From Mycolicibacterium helvum (GTDB taxonomy: Bacteria; Actinomycetota; Actinomycetes; Mycobacteriales; Mycobacteriaceae), in assembly GCF_010731895.1 (NCBI RefSeq), contig NZ_AP022596.1, positions 3,906,001 through 3,970,000 of the forward strand: a DNA stretch of 64,000 nt, written 5' to 3'. Below are positions 17,001 to 28,353 of the stretch, one piece after another. Under the pieces are notes generated by a model, which saw only the letters and a program-made list of their open reading frames with translations, did not search any database and was not told the origin of the DNA. The stretch's first letter is position 1. Every line of letters starts with the position of its first letter. Both the position numbers and the translations under genes were made by a program.

Positions 17001-18094
17001 TGCTGCGCTCCCAGTGCCGACAGGATGGTCCTGAATTTGGTTGTGGTTTCCGCGACTTCGTCGTCGGGATCGGACTCGGCGACGATACCGCCGCCGGCTT
17101 GCGCGAGTGCCCCGCGCCGGTCAGCGGACAGTTGTGCGCCGCGGATCGCCACCACCCAGCGGCCGTCGCCGCGGGCATCGCACCAACCCACCGCGCCGGC
17201 ATAGAAGCCGCGGTCGCCTTCCAGCTGCGCGATCAAGTCGACCGCGTCCCGGGTCGGTACGCCACCCACCGCCGGCGTGGGGTGCAGCGCCAGCGCCAAA
17301 TCGATTGCGGTGATCGAGGTGTCACGCAGCCGGCCACGGATCGGGGTGGACAAGTGCCACAGCGCGGCGGTGTGGCTCAGCTGCGGTTGGGCGGCCACGT
17401 CGAGCTCGGCGCACAGTGGCTCGAGTGCGGTGCGCATGGTGTCAACGACCAACTGGTGCTCGTGCCGGTTCTTGCCCGACTCGGCAAGCGCGGCGCCATT
17501 GGCGGCGTCGGTCTCCGGGTCCGCCGACCGTGGCGCCGACCCGGCGAACGGCTGGCACGTCACCACCGCACCGGAACGGGCGACCAGCAACTCGGGGCTG
17601 GCGCCGACCAACGCGGCGCCGGTGTAGCTTCCGCCGGCCGGGGACAGATCGGCCAGGTACGCGCATGCCTCGGCGTCGTCGGCCACCAGCCGGCGCAGGA
17701 TCGCCCGCTCGTCCAGCGGCCCGTCGGCCACAAGGCTCAGCGCGCGCGCCAAAACCACCTTCTGCAAAGCGCTTTGGGGATTGGTGAGGTGATCCAAGGC
17801 GGTCCGGATCCGGGATCGGTGCTCATCGGGCGAGGGCAGGGTCGCGGCGATCCGCACCCCGGGCAGCACCGCGCTCGGCCACGCAGGCAAGGCGTCGGTG
17901 AACTTCACCGCCGTCGGCGACAGCAACGCGGCCTTGCCCCTGACGTCGAACGGTAGCGCCCCGACCACCACGGCGGCTGAGCCGTCGGCCAACGCAGCCG
18001 ACGCCGCGGCAACGTCGTCGTAACTCGTCTCGATCCCCTCGGCGACCACCGTCCCGGCGGGCCCGCTCAGCACGAATGACGGCTGCGCCATCAC
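16997..18094 (-). CDS. entC: Isochorismate synthase / chorismate-binding enzyme EntC
   Basis: A 365-residue member of the chorismate-utilising family. Conserved segments are ALQKVVLARAL, GASPELLVARSG, a Lys/Asn/Glu site in SGKNRHEHQLVVDTM, the HPTPAVGG motif and GFYAGAVGW. These enzymes feed siderophore or menaquinone synthesis. Iron use is suggested only by family. It overlaps the histidine phosphatase upstream and the GNAT gene downstream by 4 bp each, so three genes form a tight operon. Confidence 0.93.
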   Translation of the reverse strand: MMAQPSFVLSGPAGTVVAEGIETSYDDVAAASAALADGSAAVVVGALPFDVRGKAALLSPTAVKFTDALPAWPSAVLPGVRIAATLPSPDEHRSRIRTALDHLTNPQSALQKVVLARALSLVADGPLDERAILRRLVADDAEACAYLADLSPAGGSYTGAALVGASPELLVARSGAVVTCQPFAGSAPRSADPETDAANGAALAESGKNRHEHQLVVDTMRTALEPLCAELDVAAQPQLSHTAALWHLSTPIRGRLRDTSITAIDLALALHPTPAVGGVPTRDAVDLIAQLEGDRGFYAGAVGWCDARGDGRWVVAIRGAQLSADRRGALAQAGGGIVAESDPDDEVAETTTKFRTILSALGAQQ

Positions 18095-18708
18095 GTCCCG
18101 GTGACCGGCTCGCGGTGGGTGGTCAGGCCCAGCGCCGAGAGCTGCCGCAAGCCGTACTCGAAACCGCCCACCGCGACCGAGGCCGGGCCGAACCCGTAGC
18201 GCGCGCCCTCACGCAGCGGCTGCTCGACCCAGCGGGTGGCCACCGACCGGGAGAAATGGCCGTGGCCCACGAACACCACATCGCGGTCGACCATGTTGTC
18301 CAGGGCGTAGGACACCGCCTGGTCGGCGCGCATGCTGACCTGGTCGACGCTCTCGCCGCCGGGACAGCCGTAGGTCCACAGCAGCCAGCCGGGGGTGTCG
18401 GTGCGGATCTGTCGGGTGGTCAGGCCTTCGTAGTCGCCGTAGTTCCACTCCACCAGCAGCGGGGACACCTCGTCGACGGTCAGCCCGGCCAGCTCGGCGG
18501 TGGCCAGCGCGCGCTTGCGCGGACTACTGATCACCAGCGGGTTGTCCAGGCCGAGATGGGCGAGCGTCAGGGCGGCAAGTTTGGCCTGCTCGCGCCCGTA
18601 CTCGGTGAGGTCGAGGTCGGTGATACTGGTGTGCTGGCCGCTCTTGGACCATTCGGTTTCGCCGTGCCGAAGCAGGACCAACCGATGTGTACCGACGCTC
18701 ACGCTCAC
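18091..18708 (-). CDS. gpm2: Histidine phosphatase superfamily acid phosphatase (Gpm2-like)
   Basis: A 205-residue branch-1 histidine phosphatase. The catalytic LLRHGETEWS holds the phospho-accepting His, and VFVGHGHFSR holds the second His. Rv3214, the counterpart, was named gpm2 but behaves as an acid phosphatase rather than a mutase. GTG at 18708 or 18702 can be the start; I use the first. It leads the operon with entC and the acetyltransferase. Confidence 0.88.
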   Translation of the reverse strand: MSVSVGTHRLVLLRHGETEWSKSGQHTSITDLDLTEYGREQAKLAALTLAHLGLDNPLVISSPRKRALATAELAGLTVDEVSPLLVEWNYGDYEGLTTRQIRTDTPGWLLWTYGCPGGESVDQVSMRADQAVSYALDNMVDRDVVFVGHGHFSRSVATRWVEQPLREGARYGFGPASVAVGGFEYGLRQLSALGLTTHREPVTGT

Positions 18709-18781
18709 TGATTCTGCCCGATGACCAGGCGCGCCGTCGCAGCCGGGACGCAACTGCTCAGAACCTGCAAGGATGGTCCCT

Positions 18782-19573
18782 GTGACCCGAGTATTGGCGG
18801 TCGCCAACCAAAAAGGTGGAGTGGCCAAAACAACCACGGTCGCGTCTCTGGGTGCGGCTTTCGTAGATGCAGGCAAGCGTGTCTTGCTCATCGACCTCGA
18901 CCCGCAGGGCTGTCTGACCTTCTCGCTGGGTACCGACCCGGACAAGCTGCCGGTATCGGTGCATGAGGTGCTGCTCGGCGACGTCGAGCCCAGTGCCGCC
19001 CTGGTGGATACGGCCGAAGGCATGACGCTGCTGCCGGCCAATATCGACCTGGCCGGTGCGGAGGCGATGCTGCTGATGCGGGCGGGCCGGGAGTATGCGC
19101 TGAAACGTGCGCTGGACAAGCTCGATCAGTTCGACGTCGTGCTCATCGACTGTCCACCGTCGCTGGGCGTGCTCACCCTCAACGGGCTGACCGCGGCCGA
19201 CGAGGTGATCGTGCCGCTGCAGTGCGAGACGCTGGCGCATCGCGGTGTGGGTCAGTTCCTGCGCACAGTCGATGACGTGCAGCAGATCACCAACCCGAAG
19301 CTGAAGCTGCTGGGCGCGCTGCCCACGCTGTACGACTCGCGCACCACGCACAGCCGCGACGTGCTGCTCGACGTCGCCGACCGCTACGACCTGCCGGTGC
19401 TGGCTCCGCCGATCCCGCGAACCGTGCGCTTCGCCGAGGCCAGCGCATCCGGTTCGTCGGTGCTGGCGGGACGAAAGAGCAAGGGCGGCATGGCTTATCG
19501 CGATCTGGCCAGCTCGTTGCTGAAGTATTGGAAGTCGGGCAAGGCGCTGCCGACGTTCACCCCGGACGTCTAG
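18782..19573 (+). CDS. ParA/Soj-like ATPase without a ParB neighbour
   Basis: A 263-residue deviant Walker ATPase: KGGVAKTT near the N-terminus, DLDPQG, and VVLIDCPPSLG. No parB lies next to it, and this locus (Rv3213c) is distinct from the chromosomal parAB. GTG at 18782 follows AAGGA by 9 bp. The C-terminus is basic (SLLKYWKSGK). The role is unknown; orphan ParA proteins often position cell-pole or division machinery. Its end overlaps the converging secreted protein gene by 4 bp. Confidence 0.91.
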   Translation: MTRVLAVANQKGGVAKTTTVASLGAAFVDAGKRVLLIDLDPQGCLTFSLGTDPDKLPVSVHEVLLGDVEPSAALVDTAEGMTLLPANIDLAGAEAMLLMRAGREYALKRALDKLDQFDVVLIDCPPSLGVLTLNGLTAADEVIVPLQCETLAHRGVGQFLRTVDDVQQITNPKLKLLGALPTLYDSRTTHSRDVLLDVADRYDLPVLAPPIPRTVRFAEASASGSSVLAGRKSKGGMAYRDLASSLLKYWKSGKALPTFTPDV

Positions 19574-20799
19574 GGATTCGTCCCGAACGCGGCTAGCGCC
19601 GCTCCGCGCTGCTCGATGACCTTCGAGTCGGTGACGGTGGGAACCACCGGTCCGGTGCCGTCCGGGTGGGTGACGGCGATGATGCGTTCGCTGGTGCCGT
19701 TGGTCGGGTCGTACACCCCGATGCCGTTGGTCAGCGGGATGAGCAGGCGCCCGGCCATCATCGCGCCGGGGCCCAGCGGGCCGACGGCGCCGGATGCCTC
19801 GATGGTGTAGCGATAGGACAGTCGGCTGTTGAAAACTTCCACGCTATCGCCGGTCCACCAGGTGAACATGTCACCGGCGCGGGTGACGGACAGGGCCGGA
19901 TTCGCCAGTACCGGAGGCTTTTTCAGCAGTGTGCTGGCGATCTTGCTGCCGGTGTCGTCGTAGACGGCGATCTCAGGTTGGGGCGTGGGCAGGTACACCG
20001 CGGTGGTGGTGCCCGACACGGCCAGCACCCGCGCCTCGGAATCGGCGGCGACGCCGGGCAGCGGCACGTTCTTGGTGTCGGGTTCGTCTTCCTCTTTCGC
20101 CGGCTTGAGCAGCGTCAGGCGCAGATCCTTCTGGTCCCGGCAGGCTTCCAGCACCGACACCGCCTCGTCGCTGGCGGCCGCCGACATCAGCGCGCAGCCG
20201 GCGCCGAGACCCTGGTTGACCGGTTTGACCCGGGCGTCGATTTCGCCATAGGACAGCATCCGCACCAGATCCGAGCGCCACAGTTCCAGCCGGGTGGGGC
20301 CAGCCGACAGAACGGCGCTGCCGTTGGAGCTGAGCACCACTTGCTTGTCGGCGTATGCGGTGCGGGTCGGCCCGCGTTGTCCCGTACCGCCGTTGATGCC
20401 GCTGACCTGCCCGCAGCCGCGGACATCGGGGTAGACCGCCACGGCGAGGTCGTAGACGTAGGACACCCCGCACAGGTTGGTGTCGCGGGCGAAGGTCCAT
20501 CGGGTCTGGCCGGTCTGCGGATCGCGGCCCTCGACGGTGGTCCCATCGCCGGTCACCACGGTGCCGCCGACGACGATCGGGCTCAGCGTGCGCGGGCTGG
20601 CCGCAGTCCACAGCTGGTGCAGTGTGTCGGGAACTACCCGCGCCGGTACCGGATTGGGCGCGGGCGAGGTGGCGGGCCGGCTGATCGTGGCGCGCGCCGA
20701 ACTGTTCCACCAGAACAGCGCGGCGACGACGGCCACGATAAGCGTGATCGTCGCCGCGGCGACGAGATCGCCCTTGGTGCGGCGCTCAGGTCTGACCAT
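19570..20799 (-). CDS. Membrane-anchored beta-propeller-like protein (Rv3212 family)
   Basis: A 409-residue protein with a short cytoplasmic basic N-terminus (MVRPERRTKGDL), one membrane helix at about residues 12-30, a Pro/Ala linker, and a large extracytoplasmic part with repeating beta-rich segments (GDGTTVEGRDPQTGQTRWTF) like a PQQ propeller. Cysteines in LCGVSYVYD, RGCGQ, GCAL and EACRDQ may form disulfides outside the cell. Function is unknown. It is convergent with the ParA gene and follows rhlE's 3' end at a distance of 20 bp in opposite reading order. Confidence 0.86.
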   Translation of the reverse strand: MVRPERRTKGDLVAAATITLIVAVVAALFWWNSSARATISRPATSPAPNPVPARVVPDTLHQLWTAASPRTLSPIVVGGTVVTGDGTTVEGRDPQTGQTRWTFARDTNLCGVSYVYDLAVAVYPDVRGCGQVSGINGGTGQRGPTRTAYADKQVVLSSNGSAVLSAGPTRLELWRSDLVRMLSYGEIDARVKPVNQGLGAGCALMSAAASDEAVSVLEACRDQKDLRLTLLKPAKEEDEPDTKNVPLPGVAADSEARVLAVSGTTTAVYLPTPQPEIAVYDDTGSKIASTLLKKPPVLANPALSVTRAGDMFTWWTGDSVEVFNSRLSYRYTIEASGAVGPLGPGAMMAGRLLIPLTNGIGVYDPTNGTSERIIAVTHPDGTGPVVPTVTDSKVIEQRGAALAAFGTNP

Positions 20800-20819
20800 C
20801 TAGGCGACGATAGCGGTCG

Positions 20820-22346
20820 TCAACTTGCTGTTGCGGGGGCCTCGGCGGCGTTGCGCGGCCGACGCCGGCGCCGGCGCTTACGAGCCGGGCTGTCGTCGCT
20901 GCCGTCGGTCGCCGTGGCCTTGTCGCCGGAGACGGGGGCTGGGGCGTCCGTCGCCGTCTCGACATGCCCGGTGGCTCCCTCGCCGGCGCGGGTGCGACGA
21001 CGAGATCGGTTGCGGGTGGGCCGCTCTCGGTTGGAGTCCGTCGAGCTGATCCGGGTTCCGTCTTTTGCTTTTGCCGCCTGAGCCGATTTCCGCGGGCCGC
21101 CGATGTTGCCGCCGGCGTCGGCCGGGATGCCGAGCTCCTCATAGAAGTGCGGCGAGTTGGAGTAGGTCTCCGCGGGATCGGCGCAGTCGAGCTTGAGCGC
21201 CTTATCGATCATCGCCCAGCGCTCGAGCTCGTCCCAGTCGACCAGGGTGATCGCGATGCCGGTCTTACCGGCCCGGCCGGTGCGCCCGATGCGGTGCACG
21301 TAGGCCTGCTCGTCTTCGGGAATCTGGTAGTTGATGACGTGGGTGATGTCGTCGATGTCGATACCGCGGGCGGCGACGTCGGTGGCCACCAGGACGTCGA
21401 CGTCACCCGTGCGGAATGCCTTGAGCGCCTTCTCGCGGGCGATCTGGCCCAGGTCGCCGTGCACGGCGCCGACCTTGAAACCGCGCTCGGCAAGCTCGTC
21501 GGCCACTTTCTGTGCGGTGCGCTTGGTACGGGTGAAGATCATCGTCGCGCCGCGGCCTTCGGCCTGCAGGATGCGGCTGACCATCTCGACCTTGTCCAGC
21601 GCGTGCGCGCGGTAGACGAACTGCTCGGTGGTGTCGTGGGTGGCCGCCCCTTGCACGCCCTCCGCCCGGATGTGGGTGGGCTGGTTCATGAACGTGCGGG
21701 CCAGCGTGATGATCGGGTCGGGCATGGTCGCCGAGAACAGCATGGCCTGCCGCTTCTCGGGGATCTGCTTGAGGATGCGCTCGATGTCGGGCAGGAAGCC
21801 CAGGTCGAGCATCTCGTCGGCCTCGTCGAGCACGAGCATGCTCAAACCGCCGAGCTGCAGGTGACCCTGCTGGGCGAGATCGAGGAGCCGGCCCGGCGTG
21901 CCGATTACGACGTCGACGCCCTTCTGCAGGGCCGCGATCTGCGCCTCGTAGGGTCGCCCGCCGTAGATAGAGGTGACGGACAGTTTGCGGTCGCCATGGC
22001 CGGCAACATCCGCCCTCAAATACCGAGCGGCGCTCGCGATGTCTTCGTACACCTGCAGGCACAGCTCACGGGTCGGTACGACGACGAGCCCGCGCGGGAT
22101 ACCGGTGAGTTCGCGTTCGCTGTCGGTGGTGATGCGCTGCAGCATCGGCACACCGAAGGCCAGGGTCTTGCCCATACCGGTGCGGGCCTGGCCGATCAGG
22201 TCATCGCCTGCCAGGGCCATCGGCAGCGTCAGTTCCTGGATGGCGAAGGCGTATTCCTTGCCATCTTCGGCAAGGGCGCGGACGATCTCGTCACGCACTC
22301 CGAGCTGGGCAAATGAGATCTGGGGGAGTGTTGTCAATGGTGTCAT
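20820..22346 (-). CDS. rhlE: DEAD-box RNA helicase RhlE
   Basis: A 508-residue helicase. Motifs in order: Q motif region FAIQELTLPMAL, ARTGMGKT (I), PTREL (Ia), GTPGRL (Ib), DEAD (II), SAT (III), ATDVAARGID (V) and HRIGRTGRAG (VI). A C-terminal tail of about 90 residues is rich in Arg and Lys ([10 protein letters not shown]) and probably binds RNA. The ATG at 22346 gives the family N-terminus. DEAD-box proteins of this type work in RNA decay and ribosome assembly. A gap of 252 bp to the divergent gene leaves room for a long leader. Confidence 0.94.
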   Translation of the reverse strand: MTPLTTLPQISFAQLGVRDEIVRALAEDGKEYAFAIQELTLPMALAGDDLIGQARTGMGKTLAFGVPMLQRITTDSERELTGIPRGLVVVPTRELCLQVYEDIASAARYLRADVAGHGDRKLSVTSIYGGRPYEAQIAALQKGVDVVIGTPGRLLDLAQQGHLQLGGLSMLVLDEADEMLDLGFLPDIERILKQIPEKRQAMLFSATMPDPIITLARTFMNQPTHIRAEGVQGAATHDTTEQFVYRAHALDKVEMVSRILQAEGRGATMIFTRTKRTAQKVADELAERGFKVGAVHGDLGQIAREKALKAFRTGDVDVLVATDVAARGIDIDDITHVINYQIPEDEQAYVHRIGRTGRAGKTGIAITLVDWDELERWAMIDKALKLDCADPAETYSNSPHFYEELGIPADAGGNIGGPRKSAQAAKAKDGTRISSTDSNRERPTRNRSRRRTRAGEGATGHVETATDAPAPVSGDKATATDGSDDSPARKRRRRRRPRNAAEAPATAS

Positions 22347-22598
22347 GCTGGTGGCGTTGTGCCTTCCGATGTCGTTCCTCGATGTAGCTTCCAGCGCGCA
22401 CGAGTTCAGATAAGTCGGAATGGAGCCGGCTTCAAGAGTTTCGATGCCGATTCGCCGGGCCCTGCACTGAGGGAGGCGGGCCCACTGCATGCACGCACAT
22501 TTCCTTGACCGCGCCTCACGGCGCTTGTCAGACCCCATCATAGCTGGTCGCGGTTGCTGGGACTGATCGCCGCCCCACCCGCGACTACAGTGACGGCC

Positions 22599-23282
22599 AT
22601 GACAGCCCCGCAACCGGCCGCCGAGTCAGCGGCGAGCATCTCCGCCGACCATCCCGGTGTGAACGAGTTGTTCGCGCTGCTGGCCTACGGCGAGGTCGCG
22701 GCGTTCTATCGGCTGACCGACGAGGCGCGGATGGCACCGGACCTGCGGGGCCGGATCAACATGGCCAGCATGGCCGCCGCCGAGATGGCCCACTACGACA
22801 TGCTGCGCGATGCGTTGCAGGCGCGGGGCGTCGACGTCGTCCCGGCGATGTCGCGGTACGCCTCGGCGCTGGAGAACTATCACCGGCTGACCACGCCGAG
22901 CACCTGGCTGGAGGCCCTGGTCAAGACGTATGTCGGTGATGCGCTGGCGGCCGATTTCTACCTCGAGATCGCCGACGTGCTGCCCGATGAGGTGGCCGCG
23001 GTGGTGCGCGGGGTGCTGTCAGAGACCGGGCATTCGCAGTTCGTGGTCGCCGAGGTTCGCGACGCGGTGACCACCAGCGGACGGCAGCGCAGCCGGCTGG
23101 CGTTGTGGTCACGCCGGCTGCTCGGTGAGGCGATCACCCAGGCTCAATACGTGCTCGCCGACCACGACGAACTCGTCGACCTGGTGTTGGCGGGGCCGGG
23201 CGGGCTGGGGCAGGTGGCCGATTTCTTCGACCGGCTACAGCGCACGCACGACGACCGGATGCACCAGCTCGGCCTGGCTTAG
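22599..23282 (+). CDS. Ferritin-like fold protein (MiaE-like)
   Basis: A 227-residue helical protein. Glu and His residues spaced as in ferritin-like di-iron proteins are seen in ELFALLAYGEVAAFYR, AAEMAHYDML and TGHSQFVVAEV. The family has a tRNA hydroxylase MiaE-like fold, though enzymatic activity is unproven. ATG at 22599. It is divergent from rhlE, and its stop overlaps the stop of the converging MmpS-like gene. Rv3210c counterpart. Confidence 0.86.
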   Translation: MTAPQPAAESAASISADHPGVNELFALLAYGEVAAFYRLTDEARMAPDLRGRINMASMAAAEMAHYDMLRDALQARGVDVVPAMSRYASALENYHRLTTPSTWLEALVKTYVGDALAADFYLEIADVLPDEVAAVVRGVLSETGHSQFVVAEVRDAVTTSGRQRSRLALWSRRLLGEAITQAQYVLADHDELVDLVLAGPGGLGQVADFFDRLQRTHDDRMHQLGLA

Positions 23283-23851
23283 CGGTTGCAGGTCGCGGCG
23301 ATCGTGTTGTCGGTCTGGGCGGCCACGGTGGCCCCGCGGGCATCGGTGATCCAGCAGTTCAGCTGACTTCCGTTGCTGCTGGCCGTGACGTAGTTGACCG
23401 GCACGGTCGGAATGACGGTCATCCGCCAGGGCAGTGAGACGTTTTCAGAGGTGCGCAATGCCCCCGTCTCGTCGGCGTAGGTGATGGTCACCGGATCGTC
23501 GGGTCGCTGGTTACCCGCGACGGTGTAGACGATCTGGCGGGGATCGACCAGCGGCTGCGCCATCGGTGCGGCCGCCGGGGCGCTCGGCGGGGGCACCATC
23601 ACCGGCGTCTCCACCGGCAGACCCGGGACGGTGACAGTGACCGGCGCGGGCGCCGGAGTGGAGGTCCGGGGTCCGGGGATGGCCACCACGGTCCGGGTCG
23701 GGGTGGCGCCACCGAATTCCGGTGTGGTGGTGGCGGCGTCGCCGGTCCGTACGACCAACGTCGTCGCCGATGCGGCCACCAGCACGCCCGCAGTGGTCAG
23801 TGCCACCCGGGGCCACTGGACCAGCCGCTGTCGACGCTTCTTGTCGCTCAC
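23279..23851 (-). CDS. MmpS-like exported protein with Thr/Pro-rich linker
   Basis: A 190-residue protein: basic N-terminus, one membrane or signal helix (VALTTAGVLVAASATTLVV), a Thr/Pro/Ala-rich linker of about 60 residues, and a C-terminal beta domain like MmpS proteins (YTVAGNQRPDDPVTITYAD, LPWRMTV, LNCWITDA). MmpS proteins assist MmpL lipid transporters; no mmpL is adjacent here. GTG at 23851. Rv3209 counterpart. Confidence 0.83.
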   Translation of the reverse strand: MSDKKRRQRLVQWPRVALTTAGVLVAASATTLVVRTGDAATTTPEFGGATPTRTVVAIPGPRTSTPAPAPVTVTVPGLPVETPVMVPPPSAPAAAPMAQPLVDPRQIVYTVAGNQRPDDPVTITYADETGALRTSENVSLPWRMTVIPTVPVNYVTASSNGSQLNCWITDARGATVAAQTDNTIAATCNR

Positions 23852-24037
23852 GAGGCAAGGTTACGGACGCGCACGCCTCATTCCGGCGCGCCGCGCCTGT
23901 CCGTTGCCATGCTGTTATCCCAGCTTGACGCCCTATTCGCGCACCGCGAACGGCTGCCCTCAACCGCGCACTCGGGCGTCCACTAGCCTTCTGGGGTAGT
24001 CGCGCACCGCGACGCAGATGAGAGGGAAGGGGCCAGT

Positions 24038-24286
24038 GTGGAGGTCAAGATCGGCGTCACGGACAGCCCGCGTGAACTCGTGTTCCAAAGCACCCAGACG
24101 CCTGCAGAGGTCGAGGAGCTGGTGACTTCCGCGTTCTCGAAGGGTGGTCCGGACGTGCTGAGCCTGACCGACGACAAGGGACGCCGATTCCTGGTGCAGA
24201 CCGCCAAGATCACCTACGTGGAGATCGGTGTCGCGGACGTGCGCAGGGTCGGCTTCGGGATCGCCGCAGGACCAGCGGGCGCCTGA
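24038..24286 (+). CDS. Conserved DUF3107 protein TB9.4
   Basis: An 82-residue small protein from GTG 24038 (VEVKIGVTDSPRELVFQS), with no signal or membrane segment. It matches the actinobacterial family of Rv3208A/TB9.4, a known T-cell antigen name in M. tuberculosis. It is convergent with fasR, 3 bp apart. Function unknown. Confidence 0.9.
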   Translation: MEVKIGVTDSPRELVFQSTQTPAEVEELVTSAFSKGGPDVLSLTDDKGRRFLVQTAKITYVEIGVADVRRVGFGIAAGPAGA

Positions 24287-24289
24287 GCC

Positions 24290-26169
<1,880 letters not shown>

Positions 26170-26277
26170 GCGCGGGAAGCTTTCGCGGTTGTTTGCCGTT
26201 GACCTGACCACCTGCTGAGATGGATGGTGAACGTCCGTCGGGCCAGTGTCAGAACGAGCCAATCCGAGGAGTAGCCG

Positions 26278-27453
26278 GTGTCGTCGTTGCCGCCGCTGGT
26301 CGAGCCAGCCGCCGAGCTCACCCGTGAAGAGGTCGCACGCTACAGCCGCCATCTGATCATTCCGGACCTGGGTGTGGACGGGCAGAAGCGCTTGAAGAAT
26401 GCCAAGGTGCTGGTGATCGGCGCAGGCGGACTGGGTTCGCCCACGCTGCTGTACCTGGCCGCCGCCGGTGTCGGCACGATCGGCATCGTCGAGTTCGACG
26501 TGGTCGACGAGTCCAACCTGCAGCGCCAGATCATCCACGGCCAATCCGATATCGGCCGGTCCAAGGCCGAGAGCGCTCGTGACTCCGTCCTCGAGGTCAA
26601 CCCGCTGATCGCGGTGAACCTGCATGAGATGCGGCTGGAGCCCGACAATGCGGTGCAGCTGTTCGAGCAGTACGACCTCATCCTGGACGGCACCGACAAC
26701 TTCGCCACCCGCTACCTGGTCAACGACGCCGCGGTGTTGGCGCACAAGCCGTATGTGTGGGGTTCGATCTACCGCTTCGAAGGGCAAGCCTCGGTGTTCT
26801 GGGAGGACGCTCCTGACGGCTTGGGCCTGAATTATCGCGATCTATACCCGGAGCCGCCCCCGCCCGGCATGGTCCCGTCCTGCGCCGAAGGCGGCGTGCT
26901 GGGCATCCTGTGCGCGTCGATCGCGTCGATCATGGGCACCGAGGCAATCAAGCTGATCACTGGAATCGGGGACACCCTGCTGGGCCGGTTGATGGTCTAC
27001 GACGCGCTGGACATGACCTATCGCACGATCCGGATCCGCAAAGATCCCGAGACGCCGAAGATCACTGAGCTGATCGACTACGAGTCGTTCTGCGGCGTGG
27101 TGTCCGAAGCGGCGGCCGACGCCGCGCAGGATTCGACCGTCACCCCGCGGGAGCTGCGTGAGCTGCTTGATTCCGGCAAGAAGCTGGCACTGATCGACGT
27201 GCGGGAGCCGGTGGAGTGGGAAATCAACCACATCACCGGTGCCGAGCTCATCCCGAAATCGGTGATCGAGTCCGGGGAAGGCCTGAGCAAGTTGCCACAG
27301 GACCGCGTCCCGGTGCTCTACTGCAAGACCGGGGTGCGCTCGGCCGAAGCGCTGGCCGTGGTGAAGAAGGCCGGTTTCGCCGATGCCGTGCACCTTCAGG
27401 GCGGCATCGTCGCCTGGGCAAAGCAAATCGATCCCGACATGGTGATGTACTGA
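26278..27453 (+). CDS. moeZ: Adenylyltransferase/sulfurtransferase MoeZ
   Basis: A 391-residue two-domain protein. The E1-like ThiF domain has VIGAGGLGSPTLLYLAAAG (nucleotide loop), ESNLQRQIIHG and DGTDNFATRY. The C-terminal rhodanese domain has the active Cys in LYCKTGVRSAEA. MoeZ activates and sulfurates small ubiquitin-like sulfur carriers (CysO, MoaD-type) for cysteine and molybdopterin synthesis. Those carriers are not in this window. GTG at 26278 follows GAGGAG at a normal distance. Often labelled moeB1 (Rv3206c). Confidence 0.93.
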   Translation: MSSLPPLVEPAAELTREEVARYSRHLIIPDLGVDGQKRLKNAKVLVIGAGGLGSPTLLYLAAAGVGTIGIVEFDVVDESNLQRQIIHGQSDIGRSKAESARDSVLEVNPLIAVNLHEMRLEPDNAVQLFEQYDLILDGTDNFATRYLVNDAAVLAHKPYVWGSIYRFEGQASVFWEDAPDGLGLNYRDLYPEPPPPGMVPSCAEGGVLGILCASIASIMGTEAIKLITGIGDTLLGRLMVYDALDMTYRTIRIRKDPETPKITELIDYESFCGVVSEAAADAAQDSTVTPRELRELLDSGKKLALIDVREPVEWEINHITGAELIPKSVIESGEGLSKLPQDRVPVLYCKTGVRSAEALAVVKKAGFADAVHLQGGIVAWAKQIDPDMVMY

Positions 27454-27489
27454 CGGCTACTTTGCGTCCCGACAACTTAGGCTGTCGGG

Positions 27490-28353
27490 GTGGACGGGGT
27501 GACTGATGAGCGCCCGCCTGATCATGTCCTGGCGACGTTCGGTCTGAAAGGCCAGGATCCTGAACCGCTCGGTGCGGGCTGGGAGGGCGGTTTCAAGTGC
27601 GGCGAGGTAGTGCTGTCGGTGATCGCCGACCATGCCAGGGCCGCTTGGTCGGCGAAGGCCCGCGAGACGTTGTTCATCGACGGAGTCCGGTTGGCCCGGC
27701 CGGTGCGCTCGACTGACGGCCGCTATGTGGTGTCGGGTTGGCGGGCAGACACATTCGTCGCCGGTACTCCCGAGCCCCGCCACGACGAGGTCGTCTCGGC
27801 CGGGGTGCGCCTGCATGAGGCCACGGCCAAGCTGGAACGGCCGCGGTTCCTGACCCAGGCGCCGGTCGCGCCGTGGAGCGATGTCGATGTGTTCATCGCC
27901 GCCGATCGCGCTGCCTGGGAGGAGCGTCCGCTGCACTCGCTGCCGGCTGGCGCGATGGTGGCACCGGGCACGGCCGATGGCGAGCGGTCGGTGGACCTGA
28001 TCAATCAACTGGCCGGGTTACGCAAGCCGACGAAGAGTCCGAATCAACTGGTCCATGGCGACCTGTATGGCAGCGTCCTGTTCGCCGGGACGGCTGCGCC
28101 TGGCATCACCGACATCACCCCGTACTGGCGGCCGGCGTCGTGGGCTGCCGGGGTGGTGGTCGTGGACGCACTGGCCTGGGGCGAGGCCGACGACGGCTTG
28201 ATCGAGCGGTGGGACGCGCTACCGGAGTGGCCGCAGATGTTGTTGCGCGCTTTGATGTTCCGGCTCGCCGTCCATGCTTTGCATCCGCGTTCCACGGCGG
28301 CCGCGTTCCCCGGTTTGGCCCGCACGGCCGCGCTGATCAGGCTGGTTCTCTAG
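27490..28353 (+). CDS. Aminoglycoside-phosphotransferase-fold protein (Rv3205c family)
   Basis: A 287-residue actinobacterial protein starting at GTG 27490, 36 bp after moeZ, so probably in its operon. It has a kinase-fold catalytic-loop-like LVHGDLYGSVLF and a DFG-like ITDITPYWRP; the usual Asp of the second motif is retained as Asp-Ile-Thr. An actual phosphotransferase activity is only inferred. Its stop overlaps the stop of the converging alkyltransferase-like gene by 4 bp. Confidence 0.83.
   Translation: MDGVTDERPPDHVLATFGLKGQDPEPLGAGWEGGFKCGEVVLSVIADHARAAWSAKARETLFIDGVRLARPVRSTDGRYVVSGWRADTFVAGTPEPRHDEVVSAGVRLHEATAKLERPRFLTQAPVAPWSDVDVFIAADRAAWEERPLHSLPAGAMVAPGTADGERSVDLINQLAGLRKPTKSPNQLVHGDLYGSVLFAGTAAPGITDITPYWRPASWAAGVVVVDALAWGEADDGLIERWDALPEWPQMLLRALMFRLAVHALHPRSTAAAFPGLARTAALIRLVL

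Noticed and set aside
18782..19573. Chromosome-partition parAB locus or replication origin
   Set aside because: No parB or parS-like sites near it; the gene is an orphan ParA in a metabolic neighbourhood.
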